Shown in pieces: positions 38,540 to 46,634 of a DNA stretch of 64,000 bases. The stretch lies in assembly GCF_037026715.1 (NCBI RefSeq), contig NZ_JBANCG010000004.1, forward strand, positions 372,001-436,000, given 5' to 3'. The stretch comes from Breoghania sp037026715 (lineage in GTDB: Bacteria; Pseudomonadota; Alphaproteobacteria; Rhizobiales; Stappiaceae). The notes under the pieces are model-generated. The model searched no databases and was not told where the DNA came from. It was given only the letters and a program-made list of their open reading frames with translations. Both the position numbers and the translations under genes were made by a program. Positions within the stretch are counted from its first letter, which is position 1; every line of letters begins with the position of its first letter.

Positions 38540-38965
38540 TCAATCGCCTGAAGACGCGGGGGCAGGTGGCAGCCCTTTGAACACATCGTCTACCGGCACC
38601 TGAAGACCGATCGCCAGCCTGTTCGTCTCGCTCGCCATCGCGACAACGGACTGAAGCTCCATCATCTGTGCCTCGCTCATGCCCCTGGCCCGCGCCGCGG
38701 CGGTATGCGAGCGAATGCAGTATTCGCATCCGTTGGCGATGGAGACCGCGATGTAGATCAGTTCCTTGGTGAGCGGATCGAGCGTGCCCGGCCCCATGAC
38801 CTCGCGCAGGCTTCCCCACGTGCGCTTCAGGGCGGCAGGGTCATTGGCCAGAACCCGCCAGAAATTGTTGACGAAATCAGTCTGCCGCACGTCACGGATC
38901 TCATTGATGACAGCACGGGCTTCGGGCTTCATTTCATCGTCGTCAAGAACAGGCACGAGACTCAT
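38540..38965 (-). CDS. carboxymuconolactone decarboxylase/AhpD-like protein
   Basis: 141 residues with the AhpD-fold helix pair and a redox motif CEYCIRSHTAAARARG, where CxxC and the downstream His form the peroxidase centre in AhpD-like members. It lacks decarboxylase-specific context. It is probably a cytoplasmic peroxide-defence or disulfide-exchange protein. It is encoded alone between zapE and a small plus-strand gene. Confidence 0.87.
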   Translation of the reverse strand: MSLVPVLDDDEMKPEARAVINEIRDVRQTDFVNNFWRVLANDPAALKRTWGSLREVMGPGTLDPLTKELIYIAVSIANGCEYCIRSHTAAARARGMSEAQMMELQSVVAMASETNRLAIGLQVPVDDVFKGLPPAPASSGD

Positions 38966-39238
38966 TCACCATCCTCCCGTTGGGCATTTCGCCACTCCAG
39001 CCTTCCAGTGCGCCAAGGTCAAGGCCACTCCGTCGCGCCATGCGCCCCGATCTCGCTCATCGGTATGGGGGATCGGAAACGCAGAACCCTGTCAAAAAAC
39101 CGCAGGTCAATTCAAATGAATGTTTTGCGCCATCTCAATGCCTTCCACCCCGCCAACGTGAAAAAGAAGCGCGTCGGTTTCACGCATGACGGGCGTTTCC
39201 GGCGCAATGCCGGTGGGAGGGAATTGGAGAAAATCTGA

Positions 39239-39427
39239 ATGACGCGATTTTTCGGCACGTCCCGCTTTTCGGCCAGCACCCGGCGGAAATGGCAGCGCCG
39301 GATGGCTTTTCTCGGAGGCGCATGCGCCGCGGCGCTGGCTCTCGGCCTGATGAACACCTCGGCCTCCGCCGTGGAGACGGCACGAGCGATTCTCTCGCTT
39401 GCCAGCATCGCGACGACGGGGGCCTGA
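39239..39427 (+). CDS. small hypothetical protein with possible signal peptide
   Basis: 62 residues: a strongly basic N terminus (SRFSASTRRKWQRR), a hydrophobic stretch AFLGGACAAALALGLM, then a possible cleavage site SASA, leaving only about 15 residues. GGAGA lies 10 bases before the ATG. No family is recognised. The short mature part makes the call uncertain. Confidence 0.4.
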   Translation: MTRFFGTSRFSASTRRKWQRRMAFLGGACAAALALGLMNTSASAVETARAILSLASIATTGA

Positions 39428-39455
39428 CGAATCGGTTCGAAACGGGCGGGTCCGC

Positions 39456-40241
39456 TCAACTGGCGATGAGCACGGATTCCAGCCCCGCCTGGCGGTTGCC
39501 CACGGCGGCCGCCCAGGCAACCAGCCAGCGTTCGCCGTCGTCGCCGAGATCGGCCTTGTGCCCGCGACCGTCGACCAGGATCCACGCCTGACCGGGCGTT
39601 GCCGCATCGACCACGACGTGATCGGCGTTCGCCATGGCGGCCGCCACCTCGCGCACTCGGGCCGGGGTCTCCTTGCCGGGCGCTTCTCCCGCCTCGACCG
39701 CGCGCAGCAAGCCATCGAGATCCCGGGTAATGACAACGAGCACGCGGTGCCCGTCGCCGGAGAAGATGTGAAAGCGGCACAGCGCGGGAACATGACCGGC
39801 GCTCGGCAGCTGCCAGCCGTCGTCGTTGCGCCGGCCCGGCCCGATTTCGCTCCAGTCGATCCGCGCCGACAGGTTGAGGGGCTTGCGGCTCGTCTCCAGC
39901 GCCTTGCGCATTGCCGCCGGCATGGTTTCGGGCCGCGCTGCAGCGGAGGCGTTTTCCGGCTTTGCCTGCGATGCCGTCCGCGTGATGGCACCGCCGAGAC
40001 GCACGCGCTGGAAGGTCACGTGACGGCGCGATATATCGACCTGCCGAACCCGCCAGCCGGCCGTCAGCCACGCTTCCTGATGAACCAGCAAACCACCGGA
40101 ATTCGCCCACCAGGTGCGATGGGTCGTGGCGCTTGCGGGCAAGGCCAGACCGAGGATCCCCTCGATCTCATCGAAACTCGCCGTCCATTCGAATTCCGGC
40201 AACCGGGCGAGATGCAGCTTCAACGGATCATACTTTGCCAT
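39456..40241 (-). CDS. protein with N-terminal DUF7662-like domain and unknown C-terminal region
   Basis: 261 residues from ATG 40241. Residues 1-78 (KYDPLKLHLARLPEFEWTAS, FDEIEGILGLALPASA, HRTWWANSG, AWLTAGWRVRQVD) match the small stand-alone DUF7662 type. An Ala-rich linker and about 150 residues with WSEIGPGRRNDDGWQLPSAG follow, which I do not recognise. Cytoplasmic, no signal peptide. Function unknown. Confidence 0.7.
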   Translation of the reverse strand: MAKYDPLKLHLARLPEFEWTASFDEIEGILGLALPASATTHRTWWANSGGLLVHQEAWLTAGWRVRQVDISRRHVTFQRVRLGGAITRTASQAKPENASAAARPETMPAAMRKALETSRKPLNLSARIDWSEIGPGRRNDDGWQLPSAGHVPALCRFHIFSGDGHRVLVVITRDLDGLLRAVEAGEAPGKETPARVREVAAAMANADHVVVDAATPGQAWILVDGRGHKADLGDDGERWLVAWAAAVGNRQAGLESVLIAS

Positions 40242-40440
40242 GGCAATTTCTTTTCCCCCAAATGAACGTATGGTTACATTTCCGGAGGCGTGGGTCCAGC
40301 GGGATTCAGACGCTGCGTAAGGTAAAGAAAAGCAATCGTGACATGGCCGCCAATGCGGGCTTCGGCGCCGGGTCCGGCGTCCGGATGCTTGGCTTGAAAG
40401 GGAACGGTCGGGCAAAGGTCTTTCGCGCAAGGTCGCCTGC

Positions 40441-40482
40441 AGAAAGAAAAAAGCCCCTGCAGCGCCAGGGCGCCCGGGGCTT
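40441..40482 (-). terminator. rho-independent terminator of the Inh/Omp19-like gene
   Basis: AAGCCCC (40451-40457) pairs with GGGGCTT (40476-40482), with a GC-rich interior that can extend the stem. On the minus strand a T-rich tail follows. It lies about 30 bases after the gene stop at 40514. Confidence 0.82.
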
Positions 40483-40513
40483 CGCGGTTCGCCGATGAGC
40501 GGCTGGCGCCGGC

Positions 40514-41164
40514 TCAGCGTGAAACGGTAATCGGCTGGCCCGCTCCGGTGCGCCCGTCGTAGCGCTCATTGCCGCTCTTGTAGAGGGTCGCGAGCTGCGT
40601 GCCGTCGCCGTCCTTGAGAATAATCTGCGCGCCATTCAGATCCCAGGCGGAGATCGCCCCCAGCGGAGGACCGCCGCAACCTTGCGTGTTCGCCCGGTAG
40701 CCGCCGCTCCAGGTGGTGAGGGTCATGAACAGCTTGCAGGAATTTCCGCCCGAAGCGATCGTCCAGCCGCCAAGAAGCTCGGTGCGGCCGATTTCCGGCG
40801 CATTGGGCGGCGGCGCCATCTGCCCGGCGGGCTGGCCCGAAGTGCCGTTGCCGGCCGGGTTCGCCGCGGCCATGTCCGTTCCGGTCGGGGGCGGCTGGCC
40901 ATTGGGATCGTAGATCGGGCGCCCGTCAGGCCCAAGCGTCGCACCGGATTGATAAGGGCCGGAATTGTAAGGACCGGGACCGTAGCCTCCGTTCGGGTCC
41001 TGGTTCGGGGCAACCACGAGCGGCTGCAAGCTGCCGCCTTCCGACACGGGCTGGCGCGGCGCGCTGGCGGCCGGCGATGGGCCTCTGCCGTAGTCGAAGC
41101 GCGAGCACCCGGCCGCCAGGGCGCCGAGGCACAGCACTGCAGCGATCGATGCCGCCTGGTTCAT
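40514..41164 (-). CDS. lipoprotein with AprI/Inh-type protease inhibitor domain, Omp19-like
   Basis: 216 residues from ATG 41164 with AAGGA site. Signal peptide with lipobox LGALAAGC, so lipid-anchored. A Pro/Gly-rich linker (about 25-115, with GYGPGPYNSGPYQSGA) precedes an Inh beta-barrel domain (about 120-216) with LLGGWTIASGGNSCKLFMTL and CGGPPLGAISAWDLNG, whose two Cys form the family disulfide. Brucella Omp19 has the same layout and inhibits host proteases. Here a periplasmic or surface protease-inhibitor role is likely, not proved. Confidence 0.85.
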   Translation of the reverse strand: MNQAASIAAVLCLGALAAGCSRFDYGRGPSPAASAPRQPVSEGGSLQPLVVAPNQDPNGGYGPGPYNSGPYQSGATLGPDGRPIYDPNGQPPPTGTDMAAANPAGNGTSGQPAGQMAPPPNAPEIGRTELLGGWTIASGGNSCKLFMTLTTWSGGYRANTQGCGGPPLGAISAWDLNGAQIILKDGDGTQLATLYKSGNERYDGRTGAGQPITVSR

Positions 41165-41393
41165 TCCGAATCGTTCCTTGATCTGTTTGCGCCAATTTAG
41201 CCGTCCGGCGCGGCCGCGTGAACCGTGAAACCGCATTGCGGAAACGCACGGTCGAAACACCTGTTCCCGGACACGCGCGGATGCGTCGCCGTGAGACGAT
41301 TTCTGCTCTTCACCTGACACTGCAATACGGGCGAAATGTGATCTTTCTGCAAGGTCGCATTTGTGGCGACCAGTTTCATTGGAGAATGATGTC

Positions 41394-41786
41394 ATGGGCA
41401 TACTCGACCACGTCGGCTTCTGCGTTTCGGACTTTGCCGCTTCACGCGCCTTTTATGAAAAGACGCTCAAGCCTCTTGGCATTTCGGCGATCATGGAAGT
41501 CACGGCCGAACAGACTGGCGGAGAGGCCCATTGCGGCTTCGGAACGGACAAGCCGGAATTCTGGATCGGCACCGGCACGCCGCTGACGGGCACCTTGCAC
41601 GTCGCCTTCACCGCTCAGGACCGAAAGACGGTGGATGAGGTCTACGCCCGGGCGCTTGCAGCGGGCGGACGCGACAACGGTGCGCCCGGCCTGCGACCGC
41701 ACTATCACCCCGACTATTACGCGGCCTTCATGCTCGACCCGGACGGACACAACATCGAGGTGGTCTGCCACAAGCCCGCCGCATAA
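41394..41786 (+). CDS. VOC family (glyoxalase/bleomycin-resistance fold) protein
   Basis: 130 residues: paired beta-alpha-beta-beta-beta modules, start MGILDHVGFCVSDFAASRAF, end YAAFMLDPDGHNIEVVCHKP. The His in LDHVGF and Glu in HNIEVV are in the usual metal positions. Substrate unknown. GGAGA lies 8 bases before the ATG. Confidence 0.9.
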   Translation: MGILDHVGFCVSDFAASRAFYEKTLKPLGISAIMEVTAEQTGGEAHCGFGTDKPEFWIGTGTPLTGTLHVAFTAQDRKTVDEVYARALAAGGRDNGAPGLRPHYHPDYYAAFMLDPDGHNIEVVCHKPAA

Positions 41787-41890
41787 GCGGCGGGCGAAAG
41801 GCGGGACCGTCATACGCACGTCGGAAAAGACCTCTATCCGCCTGTCTCGGGACGGGGGACGATTCGTCGAACGGCGTGAGGTGAAGGCCC

Positions 41891-42325
41891 GTGTGCAACG
41901 TGCTTTTCGTGTGTCCTGACAATGCGATTCTCGGTCCGATGGCCGAGGCCTGCCTGAACCGCGCCGCGCGCGGCGAGATCCGGGCCTTTTCGGCCGCCGA
42001 GCATCCGGCACAAAGGCTCAATCCGTCGGTGGAGCGGCTGTTGCGCGGGCGCGGCCATGCCACCGATGCGCTGCAGCCGAAATCGTGGGAGATCTTCGCC
42101 CTGCCGCACGCGCCGGCGCCCGATCTGCTGATCGGCATCGGCCTCCGCCTGCCGCAGGACGAGCCCGACTGGAAGGGTTGGCCGGAACGGCGCCACTGGC
42201 ACGTCGCGGCCTTCGACGGGCCCCCGCCCCCATCCGAGATCCCCGCGCTCTACCAGGCAATCAAGACCGCAGTCAGCGACTTTCTGCTCGACCGAAACGG
42301 CCAGAGCCTGCCCCGGGCCGGCTGA
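41891..42325 (+). CDS. low-molecular-weight phosphatase/ArsC-like protein with altered P-loop
   Basis: 144 residues, GTG start. N terminus VLFVCPDNAILGPMAEACLN aligns with the LMW protein-tyrosine phosphatase/thioredoxin-type arsenate reductase loop (CTGNSARSIMAE). The catalytic Cys is kept, but the CX5R arginine is replaced (C-PDNAI-L). The later part has a plausible Asp in PQDEPDWKGWPERRHWHVAA. Loss of the phosphate-binding Arg argues against normal phosphatase or reductase activity. Confidence 0.7.
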   Translation: MCNVLFVCPDNAILGPMAEACLNRAARGEIRAFSAAEHPAQRLNPSVERLLRGRGHATDALQPKSWEIFALPHAPAPDLLIGIGLRLPQDEPDWKGWPERRHWHVAAFDGPPPPSEIPALYQAIKTAVSDFLLDRNGQSLPRAG

Positions 42326-42505
42326 CGGACATACGCCGACAAGGCCCGCCGCTGTGGCCTTTCGGCAACCGGAGGGAGAAAAGCGCTCTGCGTTACCATT
42401 CTCTTTAAACACGCATGCGAAAACGCGCCCAACACGGTTTTCCTTCGCCTGATCATTGGCTTATTGTTCGGGCCACTCAGGCAGCTGACAAAAGGTTGAA
42501 CAAGT

Positions 42506-43339
42506 ATGCGGCGGTCTTCTTCACGCGCGGTTCTGTACACCGGCATTCTGGGCATCGGCATTCTGGCGGGGCTGGCCGGTCCTGCTTTGGCCGACCCGGA
42601 TCTGGCGAACAACACGACGCCGACGCCTGGAACCGACATCATGCTTGAACTGGGCGCCGCCGCCCGCGTCGCTCCCGCGTTTCCCGGCGCGGACAACTAC
42701 ACGCTCTATCCGGCACCCATCATCAAGCTGCGCTTCCTGAAGCTGCCCATTTTCGGCACCGTCGCCGACAGCAGCAAGAATGTCGGCCTCGGCTTGTACC
42801 CCGCCTTCAACTTCGAAGGCGAACGCGATGCCGCCGATCATTCCGAACTGAGGGGCCTGCGGACGGTCAAATGGGCGATCGAGCTGGGTGCCGGCGTGCG
42901 CTACACCGGCGATTTCGTCGAGGCCTACGCGGAAGTCAGGCGCGGCTTCAACGGCCATCACGGCTTTGTCGGCGAGCTCGGCATCGATGCGGTGGCGCGG
43001 CCCTCCGACCGGCTGAAGCTGAAGCTCGGGCCGCGGCTGTCTTTTGCCGATTCCGAATACATGTCGACCTATTTCGGTGTCTCCTCCGGCGAGGCGACGG
43101 CCTCCGGCGGCCGTCTCTCCGCCTATGACGCGGGCGGCGGCTTCCGCGACATGGGACTTCAGTTCGGCGCCGAATACGCCTGGAGCGACCGGATCACCCT
43201 CTACGGCGATGCGGGATATCGACGGCTGGTGGGCGATGCGGCGGACAGCCCGATCGTGAAGCGGGCCGGCAGCGAGAACCAGTTCACCGCCGGCCTCGGC
43301 CTAACCTACAGGTTCTCCTGGAACGTCGACGGGAAGTAA
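42506..43339 (+). CDS. MipA/OmpV family outer-membrane protein
   Basis: 277 residues with a signal peptide (AVLYTGILGIGILAGLAGPA, cut near LADP) and then a beta-barrel of alternating strands: ELGAAARVAPAFPGADNYTL near the start, YAEVRRGFNGHHGFVGELGI in the middle, and a C-terminal strand LGLTYRFSWNVDGK. This is the usual MipA length and layout (scaffold or porin-like role in the outer membrane). Confidence 0.9.
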   Translation: MRRSSSRAVLYTGILGIGILAGLAGPALADPDLANNTTPTPGTDIMLELGAAARVAPAFPGADNYTLYPAPIIKLRFLKLPIFGTVADSSKNVGLGLYPAFNFEGERDAADHSELRGLRTVKWAIELGAGVRYTGDFVEAYAEVRRGFNGHHGFVGELGIDAVARPSDRLKLKLGPRLSFADSEYMSTYFGVSSGEATASGGRLSAYDAGGGFRDMGLQFGAEYAWSDRITLYGDAGYRRLVGDAADSPIVKRAGSENQFTAGLGLTYRFSWNVDGK

Positions 43340-43359
43340 GCCGAGCGGACAGCTGCCGC

Positions 43360-44019
43360 TCACGATCCCTCGTGACCGGCGATGCCCTTGTAGGCGCTCG
43401 CCCCCCAGACCTCGCGCACCCGGGCGTCACGTCCGCAGCCCTTGCGGTAGCCCTTGTAGGCGTCAGCCCGGGTGACGTAGCCGAAGCGCGTCAGGGTGCG
43501 TGTCTGGCTCTTGTAGTAGTTCTGGTGGTAGTCCTCCGCCGCCCAGAACCTGGCCGGCCCCTCCACAGGCGTGACGATCGTGGCGCCCAGTTCCTTCTCG
43601 TCCTCGGCCTTCACCTTCTCAGCGATCTTCTTCTGCCGATCGTCGAGCGCGTAGATCGCAGTGGTATAGGCATGACCGCGATCGCAGAACTGGCCGCCGG
43701 CATCCGTCACGTCGACCGAATGCAAGAAGATGTCGACGAGCTTGTCATAGCTCACCACGGCGGGATCGAATGTGACCTTCACCACCTCCCGGTGGCCGCC
43801 GGCGCTGTAGTCGTCGTAGGTGGGATTGTCCGTCTTGCCGCCGGCATAGCCTGAAACCGTGTCGGTGACGCCGGCGACATGGTCCATGTCCGATTCCACG
43901 CACCAGAAACAGCCGCCGGCAAACAGCGCCGTTTCGGCGCGCGCGGCTGATGCGGCCAGCAGGGCCGGGGCGGCGAGGGCAAGGACGAAGGCAGCGAAAA
44001 GGGAAAGGGAGCAGCGCAT
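43360..44019 (-). CDS. msrA: peptide-methionine (S)-S-oxide reductase MsrA, exported
   Basis: 219 residues with a signal peptide (LFAAFVLALAAPALLAASAA, cut after ARA). Catalytic motif AGGCFWCVESDMDHVAGV, then YAGGKTDNPTYDDYSAGG, DRGHAYTTAIYALDD and a resolving Cys near KGYRKGCGRD. It repairs oxidised methionine, here in the periplasm. Converges with MipA. Confidence 0.95.
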   Translation of the reverse strand: MRCSLSLFAAFVLALAAPALLAASAARAETALFAGGCFWCVESDMDHVAGVTDTVSGYAGGKTDNPTYDDYSAGGHREVVKVTFDPAVVSYDKLVDIFLHSVDVTDAGGQFCDRGHAYTTAIYALDDRQKKIAEKVKAEDEKELGATIVTPVEGPARFWAAEDYHQNYYKSQTRTLTRFGYVTRADAYKGYRKGCGRDARVREVWGASAYKGIAGHEGS

Positions 44020-44604
44020 CGGTTTCCTCCATGACGGGCGTTGCCTCCCGACATAGGGCTGACTCCCACGGGCGTCACGTCACGCTCGCGTGTTTCGCGC
44101 GAAGGTGATGGGGATGTGAGCGGAGGATGGGAGGCGATACCTCGGCACGACTCAAATTAAAGAACGCGCTTAAGTAGGCTGGATTACCCCTGAGGATCGT
44201 CTGGTCGATTCGTTGAATCGACTTTGTATTTTACTGCGAACGAACGATCAGACCCAAATTAGACGAGAGAAACCACATAATACGACAGCTCCAGATGCCC
44301 TCCAGCCTGGCATCCAACCCGTTGTTTTTACGTGATTTTTCGAAACAAAAAGTGAACAAATTATTAAATCTGAGTATTCAGCGACTCGGCAGTAGTTGAC
44401 ACGCCCCCTAGAGTCGCAGTTTTATTTCTAAAGACAGAGATTAGGAGGCCGTCACCCCGGCCAAGGAAATGCCGGCCTCTCAATCTTATCCCGCATGACC
44501 GTCCGTCAGGCGCGGGAAATCGGTAGCGTGCAGGGCTCATTAGATTCAGAGATCCCCCGATGGTCAAGGCCTGACGACAATTTTTGTGGTCGAAAGGAGT
44601 AACC
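44020..44604. other. AT-rich gene-free region upstream of a small HTH gene
   Basis: About 585 bases, with 44140-44440 notably richer in A+T than the rest of the window. No coding frame was found. It contains a TTGACA (44396-44401) and a GTTTAT 17 bases later, a plausible promoter, and a hairpin GAGGCCG...CGGCCTC at about 44445-44480. It could encode a small RNA or a leader for the gene at 44605. Confidence 0.5.
44396..44424 (+). promoter_or_regulatory. candidate promoter in the AT-rich region
   Basis: TTGACA (44396-44401), 17 bases, GTTTAT (44419-44424). A start near 44431 would precede the GAGGCCG hairpin and the HTH gene. Sequence likeness only. Confidence 0.35.
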
Positions 44605-44805
44605 ATGACCGCAGGAAATCAACCGAGTTACAAACTCACCTTTGAAGACGCCGTTCGAGTGCATCTGATGCTTATGGACGGATGGCTGCAAAGCCGTATC
44701 GCAGCGTTCTTTGGTACGAACCAGGGACGCATCTGCGAAGTTAACACGGGCAAACGCCATCCGGGGAGCTATCGCGAAGCCCTTCGGCGGAAGAAAGCTG
44801 CCTAG
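44605..44805 (+). CDS. small helix-turn-helix protein
   Basis: 66 residues with an AAAGGAG site 5 bases before the ATG. TFEDAVRVHLMLMDGWLQSR and then IAAFFGTNQGRICEVNTGKR looks like a helix-turn-helix (QSRIAAFFGTNQGRI as the motif core). This is similar in style to small rhizobial HTH proteins often near mobile DNA. Lower G+C than its neighbours suggests acquisition. Target unknown. Confidence 0.7.
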   Translation: MTAGNQPSYKLTFEDAVRVHLMLMDGWLQSRIAAFFGTNQGRICEVNTGKRHPGSYREALRRKKAA

Positions 44806-44859
44806 TAATAGGACAACAAGATAGCTCACATTCTCTTCTATCTTCCTCCCGAAGATAAA

Positions 44860-44903
44860 GAACAAAAACTATGCGAGTCCGGGCATCTCTGAGTGCCCGG
44901 ACT
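44860..44903 (-). terminator. rho-independent terminator of the sdh operon
   Basis: AGTCCGGGCA (44876-44885) pairs with TGCCCGGACT (44894-44903), an 8-base loop. On the minus strand a T-rich run follows. It lies 23 bases after the sdhB stop and could also stop the small HTH gene from the other side. Confidence 0.85.
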
Positions 44904-44926
44904 TCGATTTGATCTTTGGAACCAAC

Positions 44927-45706
44927 TTACACCCTTCTCTCCACCATCATCTTCTTGATTTCCGCAATCGCCTTGGCCGGGTTGAGGCCCTTGGGGCAGG
45001 CCTGCGAGCAGTTCATGATGGTGTGGCAACGGTAGAGGCGGAAGGGATCTTCCAGCGCGTCCAGGCGCTCGCCGGTGGCCTCGTCGCGGCTGTCGATCAG
45101 CCAGCGATAGGCCTGCAGCAGGATCGCGGGCCCAAGGTAGCGATCACCGTTCCACCAGTAGCTCGGACACGAGGTCGAGCAGCAGGCGCACAGGATGCAT
45201 TCGTAAAGACCGTCGAGCTTGGCGCGGTCCTCGTGGGACTGCAGCCACTCCGTCTCCGGCGTCGGCGAGACGGTCTTCAGCCATGGCTCGATGAAACGGT
45301 GCTGGGCGTAGAACAGGTTGAGGTCCGGCACCAGATCCTTCACCACCGGCATGTGCGGCAGCGGGTAGATTTTGACCGGGCCGTTCACCTCGTCCATGCC
45401 CTTGGTGCAGGCCAGCGTGTTGGTGCCGTCGATGTTCATCGCACACGAACCGCAGATGCCCTCGCGGCAGGACCGGCGGAAGGTCAGCGTCGGGTCGATC
45501 TTGTTCTTGATGTAGATGAGGCCGTCCAGCACCATCGGCCCGCAATCGTCGGTGTCGACGTAATAGGTGTCGATGGAGGGGTTCTCGTCGTCGTCCGGGC
45601 TCCAGCGGTAGATCCGGTATTCGCGCAGATTGGTCGCGCCGGCGGGCTTGTCCCAGACCTTGCCCGTCTTGACCTTCGAGTTCCGGGGAAGCGTCAGCTG
45701 AACCAT
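44927..45706 (-). CDS. sdhB: succinate dehydrogenase iron-sulfur subunit
   Basis: 259 residues: [2Fe-2S] ligands in CREGICGSCAMNIDG, [4Fe-4S]/[3Fe-4S] ligands in CILCACCSTSCPSYWWNG and CHTIMNCSQACPKGLNP. It passes electrons from SdhA FAD to quinone at the membrane. Last gene of the sdh operon, followed by a strong terminator and preceded by the FkbM gene rather than directly by sdhA. Confidence 0.97.
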   Translation of the reverse strand: MVQLTLPRNSKVKTGKVWDKPAGATNLREYRIYRWSPDDDENPSIDTYYVDTDDCGPMVLDGLIYIKNKIDPTLTFRRSCREGICGSCAMNIDGTNTLACTKGMDEVNGPVKIYPLPHMPVVKDLVPDLNLFYAQHRFIEPWLKTVSPTPETEWLQSHEDRAKLDGLYECILCACCSTSCPSYWWNGDRYLGPAILLQAYRWLIDSRDEATGERLDALEDPFRLYRCHTIMNCSQACPKGLNPAKAIAEIKKMMVERRV

Positions 45707-45749
45707 TTCCTATGCTCCGCTTGAACCGGGGATCATTGTCCCGGCCGTC

Positions 45750-46622
45750 TCAGGTTGCATCGCTTTCGCGGTCGACCAGCAGGACATTGTCGTCCGTCCG
45801 GCCCTGAACCGCAAAGCCATGTGCCGTCAGGGTCTCGCGCGGATCCCGTTTCCAGGCCGCGCTGCAGTTCGTTTCCATCAGCACCGCGCGCGGCCATTGC
45901 GCCCGCGGCGTCGCCTCGAGATAGGGCAGAAGAACCCGGTCCTCGAAGCCCTCCACGTCGATCTTCATCACGTCCGGCCGGTCGATGCCGGCCTCGTCCA
46001 GAACGTCGGCGAGCGGACGCACCGGGACTTCCTCGGCCGTCCACGTTCCCGCCTGACCGTCGGCGAATTCGCCGGCAAGCGTGGCGAAGCCGCAATTGGT
46101 TGCCGACGACCATAGCGTCAGCCGTCCCGGTTCGGCACCCACCGCCGTGCGCGCCACGTGAATGCGCCCAAGCCCGTTTGCCCATTCGTTGGCGGCGATG
46201 TTGAAGGCGAGCTTCTCGGCCGTGGCCGGAGCCGCCTCGATCGCCAGAACACGTGCCCCGCACCGTGCGGCGAAGAGCGTGTAGGTGCCGACATTGGCGC
46301 CGATATCGACGAACACGGCGCCGGGCTTCAACAGGTTGCCCACGAGCGCATGCTCCTCGCGCTCGGGCAGGCGCTGGCGCGCCAGAATCTTGCGGTCGTC
46401 GTAGTTCTCGCCCGGATAGAGGCGGAACTTCAGTCCGTCGACCTCCGCATCGAAGGGGCCGGGAAACATCCGGCCGATCAGCCGTCCCGCCCGGTGACGC
46501 AACGCGGCCCGAAAGCCGCCGCCGTCGATCAGCCGCCAGGCCAGCCTGTCGATGCCGCCGGCCGGGTAGGTCCCGAACGGCGACAGCGTATCGATCTGCA
46601 CAGGCACGCCCCGGGGGCTCAC
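45750..46622 (-). CDS. FkbM family methyltransferase
   Basis: 290 residues with a probable GTG start at 46622 (GAGG 9 bases upstream); a TTG at 46631 is possible. SAM motif I FVDIGANVGTYTLFAARCGA, acidic post-I VLAIEAAP, VMKIDVEGFEDRVLLPYLEA and a C-terminal DDNVLLVDRES: a typical FkbM Rossmann fold. It is on the same strand, 12 bases after sdhA and 43 bases before sdhB, so it must be part of the sdh transcript. Substrate unknown; FkbM members methylate glycans, polyketides or peptides. Confidence 0.9.
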   Translation of the reverse strand: MSPRGVPVQIDTLSPFGTYPAGGIDRLAWRLIDGGGFRAALRHRAGRLIGRMFPGPFDAEVDGLKFRLYPGENYDDRKILARQRLPEREEHALVGNLLKPGAVFVDIGANVGTYTLFAARCGARVLAIEAAPATAEKLAFNIAANEWANGLGRIHVARTAVGAEPGRLTLWSSATNCGFATLAGEFADGQAGTWTAEEVPVRPLADVLDEAGIDRPDVMKIDVEGFEDRVLLPYLEATPRAQWPRAVLMETNCSAAWKRDPRETLTAHGFAVQGRTDDNVLLVDRESDAT

Positions 46623-46634
46623 CTCATCCAACCT

